A stretch of DNA of 64,000 bases, taken from positions 1 through 64,000 of the forward strand of contig JAQUUC010000009.1 in the NCBI GenBank assembly GCA_028694105.1, read 5' to 3'. The notes below the pieces were generated by a model, which saw only the letters and a program-made list of their open reading frames with translations, was not told the DNA's origin and ran no database searches. Source of the stretch: Hespellia sp. Lineage in GTDB: Bacteria > Bacillota > Clostridia > Lachnospirales > Lachnospiraceae. This document shows, piece by piece, positions 53,839 to 63,440 of this stretch. A program made the translations under genes and the position numbers. How positions within the stretch are numbered: position 1 is the stretch's first letter; the number at the start of each line of letters is the position of its first letter.

Positions 53839-53878
53839 AAAGGGGACAAAAATCCATTGCAGAATTTTTGTCCCCTTT
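53839..53878 (-). terminator. Terminator of the DUF1846 gene
   Basis: A perfect 15-bp stem AAAGGGGACAAAAAT (53839-53853) / ATTTTTGTCCCCTTT (53864-53878). Read on the minus strand it is followed by TTTTTC and lies 63 bp after the stop of the gene at 53941. Its GGGGAC core resembles the REP-like hairpin at 591-632. Confidence 0.85.
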
Positions 53879-53940
53879 GACAAGTTCCTACTATCTAAAA
53901 ATAGTATGTTTCATTTTAAAATTATTCCCTGAAAACAGTT

Positions 53941-55419
53941 TTAGTGGAAATGACGGTCTGTTTCATAGACCGGGTCACAGGTCAGGTTAATGCCGAGGCG
54001 TTTCCACATCTTGATATCGACGGTTGCGAGCATAACAGAAGTATGAACTTCACTGCCGGCAAGATTCGGAACCTGCATGAGTGCTGCTTTTGCAGCCGGA
54101 TCTGTTGCGGCACTGGTGGAAAGAGCAATCAAAACTTCGTCAGTATGAAGTCTTGGATTCTTACTCTTTAAATAATCAACCTTCAGTGTCTGGATTGGAT
54201 TGATCGCCTCCGGTGAAATCACATGGACTTTATGGTCAACTCCGGCGAGTTCCTTCAGTGCATTGAGAAGCAGTGCAGCGGAAGAACCGAGAAGCGGTGT
54301 GGTTTTCCCCGTGATGATGCGTCCGTCCGGAAGTTCCATTGCAGCCGCAGGCTCTCCAAGTTCATCGGCAAGCTTCAGGGCAACATCGACAACAGGACGA
54401 TTGTGAACAGTAATACCGCATTGTGTCATCAGACGCTCGATTTTTAAGGCTTCTTCCTCGGTGCAGTTACCTTTTAACAGATTGCACACGGAAGTGTAGT
54501 AGCGGCGGATAATCTCCTGACGCGAGGCCTCCTGACATACCTCATCATCGCAAATACAGTTGCCGGCCATGTTAACACCCATATCGGTTGGCGATTTGTA
54601 GGGGCTGGCACCGTAGATTCGCTCGAACATGGTATTCAGAACCGGGAAGATCTCAACATCACGATTGTAGTTAACCGTTGTCTTGCCATAGGCCTCCAGA
54701 TGAAACGGGTCAATCATGTTGACATCATTTAAATCTGCGGTCGCAGCTTCATAAGCGAGGTTGACCGGATGCTTGAGTGGGATGTTCCAGATTGGAAATG
54801 TCTCAAACTTGGCATAGCCTGCGCGCACACCGCGTTTTTCTTCGTGGTAGAGCTGTGACAGACAGGTTGCCATCTTGCCGCTTCCGGGTCCCGGAGCGGT
54901 GATGATTACAAGTGGTCTGCTTGTCTTAATATAATCATTCTTGCCATACCCGTCCTCACTGACGATGTGGGAGAGGTTGGATGGATATCCGTCAATTAAA
55001 TAATGTGTGTAAACTTTGATGCCAAGATTTTCCAGACGGGTCTTGAATAAAGCGGCACTGTTCTGACCGGAATACTGTGTGATGGTAACGCTCCCGACAA
55101 ACAGTCCGTTCTCCTGAAATTCATCCATCAGACGCAGAACATCAGAATCATAAGTGATGCCCAGATCCCCGCGCACTTTATTCTTTTCGATATCCTTGGC
55201 GCTGATGACGATAACGATCTCAGCCTGATCGCTTAATTGTTTTAATAACTGAAGTTTACTGTCCGGCTGAAAACCCGGCAGAACGCGTGCAGCGTGGTAA
55301 TCATCAAAAAGCTTGCCGCCGAATTCCAGATACAGCTTGTTATCAAACTGGTTGATTCTCTCGCGGATATGCTCTGACTGCATAGCGAGATATTTCTTAT
55401 TGTCAAATCCGATTCTCAT
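53941..55419 (-). CDS. DUF1846 protein
   Basis: A 492-residue cytoplasmic protein that matches the DUF1846 family throughout (IGFDNKKYLAMQSEHIRERI at the start, NKLYLEFGGKLFDDYHAARVLPGF near 27, TAPGPGSGKMATCLSQLYHE near 174, NMIDPFHLEAYGKTTVNYNRD near 234). The GPGSGK stretch looks like a nucleotide-binding loop. No activity is established for the family to my knowledge. Length is usual. Its leader contains a terminator-like hairpin (55446-55473), so expression may be attenuated. It is divergent from ftsH and has its own terminator. Confidence 0.88.
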   Translation of the reverse strand: MRIGFDNKKYLAMQSEHIRERINQFDNKLYLEFGGKLFDDYHAARVLPGFQPDSKLQLLKQLSDQAEIVIVISAKDIEKNKVRGDLGITYDSDVLRLMDEFQENGLFVGSVTITQYSGQNSAALFKTRLENLGIKVYTHYLIDGYPSNLSHIVSEDGYGKNDYIKTSRPLVIITAPGPGSGKMATCLSQLYHEEKRGVRAGYAKFETFPIWNIPLKHPVNLAYEAATADLNDVNMIDPFHLEAYGKTTVNYNRDVEIFPVLNTMFERIYGASPYKSPTDMGVNMAGNCICDDEVCQEASRQEIIRRYYTSVCNLLKGNCTEEEALKIERLMTQCGITVHNRPVVDVALKLADELGEPAAAMELPDGRIITGKTTPLLGSSAALLLNALKELAGVDHKVHVISPEAINPIQTLKVDYLKSKNPRLHTDEVLIALSTSAATDPAAKAALMQVPNLAGSEVHTSVMLATVDIKMWKRLGINLTCDPVYETDRHFH

Positions 55420-55445
55420 AACATACCTTTCTTTCCTAAAAAATG

Positions 55446-55473
55446 AAAAACGAATTGCATAGAATTCGTTTTT
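55446..55473. promoter_or_regulatory. Terminator-like hairpin in the DUF1846 leader
   Basis: AAAAACGAATT (55446-55456) pairs with AATTCGTTTTT (55463-55473) around GCATAG. It lies between the minus-strand promoter (55490-55518) and the DUF1846 start at 55419, with T-runs on either strand. It could attenuate the DUF1846 mRNA. Confidence 0.5.
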
Positions 55474-55489
55474 TATAACATTCTTTATT

Positions 55490-55518
55490 AGTATACTAAA
55501 AAAAAAACAAATTTACAA
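55490..55518 (-). promoter_or_regulatory. Promoter of the DUF1846 gene
   Basis: On the minus strand TTGTAA (55518-55513), a 17-bp spacer that includes a long T tract, and TATACT (55495-55490). Start near 55483, giving about 63 nt of leader. Confidence 0.55.
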
Positions 55519-55562
55519 GCATGAGAATGCCTTAAGTTTACAGTATTTTCATAATGTTTTTA

Positions 55563-55591
55563 TTGATTTATGAGGAAGCACTACTTATAAT
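55563..55591 (+). promoter_or_regulatory. Promoter of ftsH
   Basis: TTGATT (55563-55568), a 17-bp spacer and a perfect TATAAT (55586-55591). Start near 55598, just before the AGGAGG ribosome binding site. Confidence 0.65.
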
Positions 55592-55620
55592 GATAGTAAT
55601 TGATGCTTAGGAGGAAAGAC

Positions 55621-57645
55621 ATGGAGAACAAGAATAATAACGATAACCGCAATCCAAAGAATAAAAAGCAGAGCTGGATGGTTATTGTGATTACCACAAT
55701 TATTACCGGTCTGATGGTGATGGCTCTATATACGATGATGCAGAGTCAGGGAGCAGAGAAGATTTCATATAACAAGTTCCTTAATATGATTCAGGAGAAG
55801 CAGGTCGAGAAAGTCACGATTGGAAATTCACGTATTTATATTACATCGAAGGATGCCGCAAAAAATAGTGCGGCGAGTGAACTCAGTGAACTGTTGGGAA
55901 CGGAGAAGGTGGAAGCCGAACCGGATTATTATACCGGAACCGTTGACAATGATAAGCTGTCCGAGACTCTTTATGATGCCGGAATCGAATATGAACAGGA
56001 GATACCGGACACCGCATCGTCCATGATGCTGGAAGTATTTATTACGCTGATACTGCCGATTCTTGTGATTGTTGTTGTATTTAACTTTGTCATGAAGCGG
56101 ATGTCCAAGGGCGGCGGCATGATGGGGATTGGCAAGAGCAATGCCAAGGTGTACGTCGAGAAAGAGACTGGGGTGACATTTGCGGATGTCGCAGGTCAGG
56201 ATGAAGCGAAAGAATCGCTGCAGGAGGTTGTGGATTTCCTTCACAACCCCGGCAAATATACCGGAATCGGAGCGAAGCTTCCGAAGGGTGCCCTTCTGGT
56301 GGGACCTCCGGGAACTGGTAAGACACTGCTTGCAAAGGCGGTAGCCGGAGAGGCGAAGGTTCCATTCTTCTCGCTCTCAGGTTCTGCATTTGTAGAGATG
56401 TATGTCGGTGTCGGAGCATCCCGTGTGCGTGATCTGTTCAAGCAGGCACAGCAGATGGCTCCCTGTATTGTATTTATCGATGAGATCGATGCAATCGGTA
56501 AGAGCCGTGATAACGGAATGGGAAGTAACGATGAACGTGAGCAGACATTGAACCAGTTACTTGCTGAGATGGATGGTTTTGATACTAATAAGGGATTGTT
56601 GCTTCTGGCAGCGACGAACAGACCGGAAGTACTGGATCCGGCACTTCTGCGTCCGGGACGGTTTGACAGACGTATCGTGGTTGACAAGCCGGATTTAAAA
56701 GGCCGTGTCGATACACTGAAGGTACATTCGAAGGATGTTAAGATGGATGAGACGGTCGATCTGGAGGCGATTGCGCTTGCAACCTCCGGAGCGGTTGGAT
56801 CCGATCTGGCCAATATGATTAATGAGGCTGCGATCAATGCCGTAAAGAATGGCAGACAGGTCGTGTGCCAATCAGATTTATTTGAGGCAGTTGAGGTTGT
56901 CTTAGTCGGTAAAGAGAAGAAAGACCGTATCATGAGTGCGGAGGAGAGACGGATTGTCTCTTACCATGAAGTTGGACATGCGCTTGTCAGTGCACTGCAG
57001 AAGGATTCCGAGCCAGTTCAGAAGATTACGATTGTTCCGAGAACCATGGGTGCACTTGGATATGTAATGCAGACACCGGAGGAAGAGAAGTTCCTTAATA
57101 CGAAGAAAGAATTAGAGGCAATGCTGGTCGGCGCTCTGGCGGGCCGCGCGGCAGAGGAGATTGTCTTTGAAACGATTACAACCGGAGCTTCCAATGATAT
57201 TGAGCAGGCAACCAAGATTGCCAGAGCGATGATTACACAGTACGGTATGTCAGAAAAGTTTGGCCTGATGGGCTTAGAATCCATTCAGAACCGCTATTTA
57301 GACGGACGTGCAGTGATGAACTGTGGTGACGAGACAGCGGCTGAGATTGACCGCGAAGTTATGAAGATGCTCAAAGAAGCATACGAAGAAGCGAAACATC
57401 TTTTAAGTGAGAACCGTGAAGCACTCGATAAGATTGCAGGTTTCCTGATTCAGAAGGAGACGATTACCGGCAAAGAATTTATGAAAATCTTCCGTGAAGT
57501 AAAAGGAATTCCTGAGCCGGAGGAGGAAGAGAAGATTACTTCTGACACCGTACAGCCAAAAGAAGGCAGAATTGTAATGAAGGAAGAGCCGGAGTGGATG
57601 AAAGAGGATGACGCCGTTGCTGGTGAAGATACAGAGAACAGCTAG
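55621..57645 (+). CDS. ftsH: ATP-dependent zinc metalloprotease FtsH
   Basis: A 674-residue membrane AAA+ protease that removes misfolded membrane proteins and regulators. A basic cytoplasmic N-terminus leads to helix 1 (about 20-40), a short extracytoplasmic domain and helix 2 (about 133-153). The AAA domain has [13 protein letters not shown] near 227, Walker [12 protein letters not shown] near 283 and the [23 protein letters not shown] near 333. The zinc site is [10 protein letters not shown] near 446. The acidic C-terminus is normal. The start at 55621 follows AGGAGG by 5 bases. Confidence 0.97.
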   Translation: MENKNNNDNRNPKNKKQSWMVIVITTIITGLMVMALYTMMQSQGAEKISYNKFLNMIQEKQVEKVTIGNSRIYITSKDAAKNSAASELSELLGTEKVEAEPDYYTGTVDNDKLSETLYDAGIEYEQEIPDTASSMMLEVFITLILPILVIVVVFNFVMKRMSKGGGMMGIGKSNAKVYVEKETGVTFADVAGQDEAKESLQEVVDFLHNPGKYTGIGAKLPKGALLVGPPGTGKTLLAKAVAGEAKVPFFSLSGSAFVEMYVGVGASRVRDLFKQAQQMAPCIVFIDEIDAIGKSRDNGMGSNDEREQTLNQLLAEMDGFDTNKGLLLLAATNRPEVLDPALLRPGRFDRRIVVDKPDLKGRVDTLKVHSKDVKMDETVDLEAIALATSGAVGSDLANMINEAAINAVKNGRQVVCQSDLFEAVEVVLVGKEKKDRIMSAEERRIVSYHEVGHALVSALQKDSEPVQKITIVPRTMGALGYVMQTPEEEKFLNTKKELEAMLVGALAGRAAEEIVFETITTGASNDIEQATKIARAMITQYGMSEKFGLMGLESIQNRYLDGRAVMNCGDETAAEIDREVMKMLKEAYEEAKHLLSENREALDKIAGFLIQKETITGKEFMKIFREVKGIPEPEEEEKITSDTVQPKEGRIVMKEEPEWMKEDDAVAGEDTENS

Positions 57646-57667
57646 AATTTTAATGAATGAGAAACCG

Positions 57668-57730
57668 GAATGAGAGCGAGCTGGAGATATGCGGCGAAAG
57701 ATACCGCACATCCCCGGCTCGCGCTCATTC
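57668..57730. other. Structured ftsH-uvrC spacer hairpin
   Basis: GAATGAGAGCGAGC (57668-57681) pairs with GCTCGCGCTCATTC (57717-57730) with a single mismatch. An inner stem ATGCGG/CCGCAC lies around 57689-57709. There is no T tract on the plus strand, so it is not a classical terminator. It ends 12 bp before the uvrC -35 box. Confidence 0.55.
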
Positions 57731-57741
57731 AAAATCATACC

Positions 57742-57770
57742 TTGTCCTTTCCACGCGAAAACAGTATAAT
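57742..57770 (+). promoter_or_regulatory. Promoter of uvrC giving a leaderless start
   Basis: TTGTCC (57742-57747), a 17-bp spacer and a perfect TATAAT (57765-57770). The uvrC ATG at 57777 is six bases after the -10 box, where transcription itself would start, so the mRNA should have almost no leader. Confidence 0.6.
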
Positions 57771-57776
57771 ACATAT

Positions 57777-59630
57777 ATGGAAAATAATAATTTTGTGATT
57801 GAAGATGAATTGAAAAAGTTACCGGGAAAACCGGGTGTCTATATTATGCATGATGAGTCGGATCAGATTATTTATGTCGGCAAGGCAATCAGTCTGAAGA
57901 ATCGTGTCAGACAGTACTTTCAGAGCAGCAGAAATAAGGGCGCCAAGATTGAACAGATGGTGACGCACATCCGCCGGTTTGAGTATATTATTACGGATTC
58001 GGAATTGGAAGCACTCGTTCTTGAGTGCAATCTGATTAAGGAACACAGACCAAAATACAATACGATGCTGATGGATGATAAAACCTATCCGTTCATCAAA
58101 GTGACGGTGGAGGAGCCATTTCCGCGTGTGATGCTTGCCCGCAGGATGGTGAAGGATAAGTCAAGATATTTCGGACCGTATACCAGTGCAGGAGCCGTAA
58201 GGGATACAATTGATCTGATTCGAAAGCTGTATCAGATTCGCAGCTGTAACCGGAATCTGCCGCGGGATACGGGGAAAGAAAGGCCGTGCCTGAATTATCA
58301 TATCAAGCAGTGCAAAGCGCCTTGTCAGGGATACATTTCCGAGGAGGAATACCGAAAGTCAATTGATGAAGTCATCCGGTTTTTGAATGGAAATTTTGAT
58401 TCGATTCTGAAAGAACTGGAAGAGAAGATGCTTCATGCATCTGAGGCGATGGAATTTGAGAAAGCGATTGAGTACCGTGAACTGATGAACAGTGTCCGTC
58501 AGATTTCCCAGAAACAGAAGATTACGGACAGCAGTGGTGAGGACCGGGATATCCTTGCAGTTGCAACAGAGAATGAAGACGCGGTGGTGCAGGTGTTCTT
58601 TATCCGTGGAGGCCGCCTGATTGGCAGAGACCATTTTTATCTGCGCATTGCAAAAGGAGAGGAGGCTGCGGATATCATTTCCAGCTTTATCAAGCAGTAT
58701 TATGCTGGAACACCGTATATTCCGAAAGAATTGATGCTGCAGACCGATGTGGAGGATGCTGAGGTACTCGAAGAATGGCTGACGAAGAAGCGTGGGCACA
58801 AGGTGTCGCTGCAGGTTCCGCAAAAGGGAAAAAAGGAGAAGCTGGTCGAGCTGGCGGCAAATAATGCGGCACTGGTTCTCAGCAAGGATAAGGAACGCCT
58901 GAAACGTGAAGAAGGGCGAACCATTGGTGCGGTGAAAGAGATTGAGAAGCTGCTTGGAATTGAGCGTATACGCCGGATAGAAGCGTTTGATATTTCCAAT
59001 ACGAATGGATTTGCATCGGTAGGTTCGATGATTGTATATGACCATGGTAAGCCGAAGCGGAACGATTACCGCAAGTTTAAGATTAAGGGTGTGCAGGGAG
59101 CGGATGATTATGCCAGCATGCGGGAAGTGCTGACCAGAAGATTTCAGCACGGGCTGAGTGAGCGGGAAAACAGTCGTGAGATTGGAAGCTTTACGACATT
59201 TCCGGACCTGATTATGATGGATGGCGGCCGGGGGCAGGTGAATATTGCGCTGGAAGTACTGGATGAGCTGCGGCTGAATATTCCGGTTTGTGGTATGGTA
59301 AAGGACGATCACCATCGGACGAGAGGCCTTTATTATGATAACGTGGAGCTTCCGATAGACCGAAGCTCGGAAGGCTTTAAATTGATTACACGGATTCAGG
59401 ACGAGGCACATCGATTCGCAATCGAATTTCACCGAAAGCTGAGGAGTCAGGGGCAGGTCCACTCGATTCTGGATGATATTCCGGGGGTTGGACCAACGCG
59501 AAGGAAGGAACTGATGAAGCAGTTTATGAGTCTTGATGCAATCAAGGCAGCGACGGTGGAGGATCTTGCAAAATTGCCGGGCATGAATGGAAATGTTGCA
59601 AAGAATGTGTACAACTTTTTCCGTGAATGA
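57777..59630 (+). CDS. uvrC: Excinuclease ABC subunit C
   Basis: A 617-residue nucleotide-excision repair nuclease making both incisions with UvrAB. The GIY-YIG domain (about 12-90) has [18 protein letters not shown]. The UVR motif for UvrB contact is [18 protein letters not shown] near 224. The RNase H-like endonuclease domain has [21 protein letters not shown] near 403, RNDYRKFKI, and [12 protein letters not shown] near 480. A helix-hairpin-helix pair ends the protein ([13 protein letters not shown]). ATG 57777 gives the standard N-terminus and there is no other start codon upstream in frame with a ribosome binding site. No Shine-Dalgarno is present, in contrast with nearly every other gene here. 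hprK follows 39 bp later. Confidence 0.96.
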   Translation: MENNNFVIEDELKKLPGKPGVYIMHDESDQIIYVGKAISLKNRVRQYFQSSRNKGAKIEQMVTHIRRFEYIITDSELEALVLECNLIKEHRPKYNTMLMDDKTYPFIKVTVEEPFPRVMLARRMVKDKSRYFGPYTSAGAVRDTIDLIRKLYQIRSCNRNLPRDTGKERPCLNYHIKQCKAPCQGYISEEEYRKSIDEVIRFLNGNFDSILKELEEKMLHASEAMEFEKAIEYRELMNSVRQISQKQKITDSSGEDRDILAVATENEDAVVQVFFIRGGRLIGRDHFYLRIAKGEEAADIISSFIKQYYAGTPYIPKELMLQTDVEDAEVLEEWLTKKRGHKVSLQVPQKGKKEKLVELAANNAALVLSKDKERLKREEGRTIGAVKEIEKLLGIERIRRIEAFDISNTNGFASVGSMIVYDHGKPKRNDYRKFKIKGVQGADDYASMREVLTRRFQHGLSERENSREIGSFTTFPDLIMMDGGRGQVNIALEVLDELRLNIPVCGMVKDDHHRTRGLYYDNVELPIDRSSEGFKLITRIQDEAHRFAIEFHRKLRSQGQVHSILDDIPGVGPTRRKELMKQFMSLDAIKAATVEDLAKLPGMNGNVAKNVYNFFRE

Positions 59631-59669
59631 TATAATGAAAGAGAGAAAAACAAAGAAAGAAGGTATGAT

Positions 59670-60605
59670 ATGAACATGAACAATAATGAGGTTAAGCTGA
59701 AAGACATCGTTGAAAAAATGGAACTGAAGAATATGACACCCGATGTGGAACTGGATAACAAGAGTGTTGCGGTACCGGATGTTAACAGACCAGCATTGCA
59801 GCTTGCCGGATATTATGATCATTTCGATTCAGAACGCATTCAGCTTATTGGATATGTAGAGTACTCCTATATGCAGGGAATCGATGTTGAACGCAGAAAA
59901 GATATTTACAAAGATCTGTTAGCCTATAACATTCCGTGCATCATTTTCTGCAATGGAATGGAGCCGGACAAAGCTCTGATTGAGGCAGCACTTGTCTCAG
60001 ACACTCCGATATTTCGAAGTGAAAGAACAACCTCCTCATTTATGGCGGAACTGATCCGCTGGATGAATGTTCAGCTTGCACCTTGCATTTCCATTCATGG
60101 AGTTCTGGTGGATGTATATGGTGTCGGTGTTCTGATTATGGGAGACAGCGGTGTTGGCAAAAGTGAGGCGGCTCTGGAGCTGATCAAGCGTGGTCACCGT
60201 CTGGTTACCGATGATGTGGTTGAGATTCGTAAAGTCAGTGAAGACACACTGGTTGGAACAGCACCGGATATCACACGGCATTTCATTGAACTTCGGGGAA
60301 TCGGTATCGTCGATGTTAAGACGCTGTTTGGTGTGCAGAGTGTTCGTGAGACGCAGAATATCGACCTTGTAATTACGTTAGAAGAGTGGAGCAAGGATAA
60401 AGAATATGACAGACTTGGACTGGAAGAGGAGTATACAGAATTCCTTGGAAACAGGATTGTATGTCATACGATTCCAATCCGTCCGGGACGTAATATTGCA
60501 ATCATCGTTGAATCAGCAGCCATCAATCACAGACAGAAACAGATGGGTTATAATGCCGCACAGGAACTGTACCGCAGAGTGCAGGAAAATCTGGCAAAGA
60601 AATAG
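59670..60605 (+). CDS. hprK: HPr kinase/phosphorylase
   Basis: A 311-residue bifunctional enzyme that phosphorylates HPr at Ser46 and reverses it, controlling carbon catabolite repression in Firmicutes. The P-loop is GDSGVGKSEAALELIKRGH near 157, followed by LVTDDVVEIR with the catalytic Asp. The HPrK/P signature ELRGIGIVDVKTLFG is near 208. The N-terminal domain (1-130) is of normal length. AAGAAGG precedes the ATG; a second ATG two codons later is also possible. It implies a PTS/CcpA regulatory system in the host. Transcription may start at uvrC, and a strong terminator follows. Confidence 0.96.
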   Translation: MNMNNNEVKLKDIVEKMELKNMTPDVELDNKSVAVPDVNRPALQLAGYYDHFDSERIQLIGYVEYSYMQGIDVERRKDIYKDLLAYNIPCIIFCNGMEPDKALIEAALVSDTPIFRSERTTSSFMAELIRWMNVQLAPCISIHGVLVDVYGVGVLIMGDSGVGKSEAALELIKRGHRLVTDDVVEIRKVSEDTLVGTAPDITRHFIELRGIGIVDVKTLFGVQSVRETQNIDLVITLEEWSKDKEYDRLGLEEEYTEFLGNRIVCHTIPIRPGRNIAIIVESAAINHRQKQMGYNAAQELYRRVQENLAKK

Positions 60606-60634
60606 AAAATGTATGGCAGGATATAAGTGTATTA

Positions 60635-60682
60635 CATAATGAAAAAGGAACGTTCCATTTGGGACGTTCCTTTTTCATTATG
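60635..60682. terminator. Bidirectional terminator between hprK and the PBP gene
   Basis: A 22-bp stem (60635-60656 with 60661-60682), with one U-G pair and a 4-nt loop, core GGAACGT/ACGTTCC with flanking A and T runs. It serves the convergent hprK and penicillin-binding protein genes. Confidence 0.95.
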
Positions 60683-60688
60683 GTTTAT

Positions 60689-63235
60689 TTATTGTGTTGG
60701 TGTAGTGACATCACCACCGCCAGTGTCACCGCCACCGCCGCCAGTATCACCACCACCAGTGTCACCGCCATCGCCGGTTCCCGGAGTTGTCGGTGTAGTG
60801 CCGTCTCCGCCATCAGAAGGCGTAGTACCGTCACTCGGTGTTGTGCCATTCGTTCCGTCTGCAGGCTTCTCGGTTGTATTTGGCTTCGGTGCAACATAGT
60901 GCCCGGAGCAGGTCGTTGTTGGAAGTCCGTCCTTTGCAAAGTATTCAGTAATACCGTTACAGCTTGAAGATGCAAGCAATCCAGTCTGTGAACAAATGGT
61001 TGCCTGCTCGACAGAATCCGGCATTGTAAATTCCTTATATTCTAAGCCTGAATGGATACGTTCCATAATATTCTTCCACATCCGTTCATGCCATCCAACA
61101 GTACCCAGAGGCATGTTACAGTCATAACCGCCCCAGACCGTACATGTGTAGTAAGGCGTATAAGCGGAAAGCCAGATATCTTTGGAACCGCCGTTACCGT
61201 CATCCGATGTACCAGTCTTACCTGCTACCGGCATGTTATCCAGCTGTGCAGGAGTACCAGTACCCTGAGTGATAACATCTTGCATCGCACTTGTAAGAAG
61301 TGCTGCAGTAGAATCTTTGATGACTTGACGGGAATCCGGAGTATTATCAATCAGTACGTCTCCGTCATGATTTAAAATTTTGGTGTAAAGGATTGGCTCA
61401 TTATATAAGCCTCCGTTGGCAATGGCTGCGTAAGCAGCTGTCATCTCAAGGTTGAAAACACCTCTTGTGATACCGCCGATTGCAGTTACTTCCGCAATAT
61501 CGGTGTATCCGGGATAATCAGGATCATTGTCACCCACTAAGGTCGAGAATCCGAAATCTTTCAGGTAATCAAAGCTTGTCTGGAGACCGACAGCAGCCAT
61601 TGTCTTACAAGCAGCTACGTTGATAGACTGCTCAATGGCTTTTCTTACAGTTACCGTTCCGCGATATCCGGAATACCAGTTCTTAATCGGAGCACCTTTA
61701 TCCTGCGTTTCATATTCCTCATCTACGAGTGTGGTTGCAAGCGTACTTGTATTGGTGTCGATTGCAGGCGCATAAGCAGCTAAAATTTTAAAAGTTGATC
61801 CCGGCTGTCTCGGTGCTTCTGTTGCACGGTTGTAGGAGAGACTGGATTCTTTGGTTCCACGTCCGCCAACGATTGCTTTTACCTTGCCGTTATGCTGATC
61901 CATGATTACAATGGAAGTCTGCGGCTGTGGTGTAAGCGTAACCTTTTTATCCAGATAATCACCCTCTCCGACATTAAAGGTTGCGATGTAAGAATCAACG
62001 GCAGCATATGCATTCTCTTCGGAAGAGAAAATCAGGGGATACGTGTCTCCGGTCTGTGATTTCAGGAAATCGGACAGCATCTGTGTGCTGTAATTCTCAA
62101 CAGTGCCATCTGCACGTGTAACGGTTGCGGCAAGTTCTACGCCCCAGTAAAATTCGTAAGGGTAGTTGTCAGCATTTGCAGCCTCTTCATCGGCAATTGC
62201 CTGCATGTTCGGATCCTGCGTTGCCGTAATGGTAAGTCCGCCGCTGTACAGTGCGTTATATGCCTGCGTGTAGGAATATCCGAGCTTATTTCTCAGATCC
62301 TTGATAACCTGCGATGATAACTGGTCGATAAAGTAGCTGTACGGTGAATCATCCGTAGAAGAAGTTGCCTGAATACGAGAATACACATCGTCGGCCATCG
62401 CTTCATCGTATGCTTCTTGTGTGATTAATTTCTGCTCCAGCATATCATTCAGAACCTTCTTGCGTCTTGTTGCATTCTTGTCCGGATTGACAACCGGGTC
62501 GTAAAGAGTCGGATTCTGAGTGATTCCGGCAATCACCGCACATTCTGATAAAGTCAGATCACTCACATTCTTGTTGAAGTAACGCATGGATGCAGACTGT
62601 ACGCCGAGACAGTTCTGTCCCAAGTTGATGGTATTCATATAAGCTTCCAGAATCTGCTCTTTGGACATCTGCTTCTCAATCTCGACTGCTAAAAACTGTT
62701 CCTGCAGCTTACGTTCCAGACGATCATAGAATGTCTTTTCCTCTGTAAACTTCGTGAACACATTGTTCTTGATGAGCTGCTGTGTCAGAGTACTGGCTCC
62801 TTCGGAAAAATTTCCGCGGGCAATACCGACAACTGCGGCACGAAGAATACCCTGCATATCAATTCCGTTATGCTCATAGAAACGGGAATCTTCAATTGCG
62901 ATAAAAGCATTGCCGAGATTGTCCGGAATCTCATCAAGTGTCTTATAGATTCGGTTCGAACCACCGGTAACAAAACGTTCCAGTTCGGTTCCGTCTTCTG
63001 CGTAAACAAATGTGGTATAACCCTGTGGAACAACATCCTCAGGCGAAACATCAGGAGTGTTGTCCAAAATTCGCTTTGCGAACAATGCAGCGCCGGACAC
63101 GCCGACAATCATTGCAATCAGTACACAGATCACCAATGCTTTAAACAGCCGGACACCCACTCGTTTCTTTTTCATATTTGTTTTAGAAGAAATATCTTTT
63201 TGCCTTTTCAAGGCACCTTTTTTTCCATAATTCAT
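60689..63235 (-). CDS. Class A penicillin-binding protein (PBP1A-type)
   Basis: An 848-residue bifunctional peptidoglycan synthase. A basic cytoplasmic tail (about 33 residues) and one helix (34-55) precede the GT51 glycosyltransferase (about 80-250) with EDSRFYEHNGID near 113 and STLTQQLIKN near 144. The transpeptidase (about 440-720) has PGSTFK with the active Ser near 481, SIN near 538 and GKTGTSDD near 671. After about 790 comes a 55-residue low-complexity tail of Gly, Thr, Asp, Pro and Ser, probably a flexible wall-facing extension. AGGAGG precedes the ATG. An extended -10 (TGGTATAAT) is at 63267-63275. Confidence 0.95.
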   Translation of the reverse strand: MNYGKKGALKRQKDISSKTNMKKKRVGVRLFKALVICVLIAMIVGVSGAALFAKRILDNTPDVSPEDVVPQGYTTFVYAEDGTELERFVTGGSNRIYKTLDEIPDNLGNAFIAIEDSRFYEHNGIDMQGILRAAVVGIARGNFSEGASTLTQQLIKNNVFTKFTEEKTFYDRLERKLQEQFLAVEIEKQMSKEQILEAYMNTINLGQNCLGVQSASMRYFNKNVSDLTLSECAVIAGITQNPTLYDPVVNPDKNATRRKKVLNDMLEQKLITQEAYDEAMADDVYSRIQATSSTDDSPYSYFIDQLSSQVIKDLRNKLGYSYTQAYNALYSGGLTITATQDPNMQAIADEEAANADNYPYEFYWGVELAATVTRADGTVENYSTQMLSDFLKSQTGDTYPLIFSSEENAYAAVDSYIATFNVGEGDYLDKKVTLTPQPQTSIVIMDQHNGKVKAIVGGRGTKESSLSYNRATEAPRQPGSTFKILAAYAPAIDTNTSTLATTLVDEEYETQDKGAPIKNWYSGYRGTVTVRKAIEQSINVAACKTMAAVGLQTSFDYLKDFGFSTLVGDNDPDYPGYTDIAEVTAIGGITRGVFNLEMTAAYAAIANGGLYNEPILYTKILNHDGDVLIDNTPDSRQVIKDSTAALLTSAMQDVITQGTGTPAQLDNMPVAGKTGTSDDGNGGSKDIWLSAYTPYYTCTVWGGYDCNMPLGTVGWHERMWKNIMERIHSGLEYKEFTMPDSVEQATICSQTGLLASSSCNGITEYFAKDGLPTTTCSGHYVAPKPNTTEKPADGTNGTTPSDGTTPSDGGDGTTPTTPGTGDGGDTGGGDTGGGGGDTGGGDVTTPTQ

Positions 63236-63266
63236 GAATAATATCCTCCTTTATTCATACTGCTTC

Positions 63267-63275
63267 ATTATACCA
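63267..63275 (-). promoter_or_regulatory. Extended -10 promoter of the PBP gene
   Basis: On the minus strand TGG then TATAAT (63272-63267), 31 bp before the start codon. The -35 region (TTTATT) is weak, as is common with extended -10 promoters. Confidence 0.5.
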
Positions 63276-63332
63276 AAGATATCTTCTATAATAAAGAAAA
63301 AGTTGAAAAGTTCATATATTCTTAAGGATATT

Positions 63333-63361
63333 TTCAAGAATTGGAAGAAATGTGATACAAT
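63333..63361 (+). promoter_or_regulatory. Promoter candidate of the YigZ-family gene
   Basis: TTCAAG (63333-63338), a 17-bp spacer and TACAAT (63356-63361), preceded by TG (extended -10). The leader of about 73 nt contains GCGCAGGCC and GCGGCC, which can fold. Confidence 0.45.
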
Positions 63362-63440
63362 ATGAGCACACGATGTGCGCGCAGGCCATCAGCCTTGCGG
63401 CCGATGACAAGACAGAAAAGTAACGGAGGAATGGAATACA

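Noticed and set aside
58359-59822. 487-codon minus-strand frame opposite uvrC
   Set aside because: Long but a frame shadow: the plus strand encodes a complete UvrC with all domains, and the minus-strand product is His/Leu/Arg-rich with no motifs.
60627-60899. Plus-strand Pro/Ser-rich frame opposite the PBP tail
   Set aside because: It is the complement of the Gly/Thr/Asp-coding repeat of the penicillin-binding protein and crosses the bidirectional terminator.
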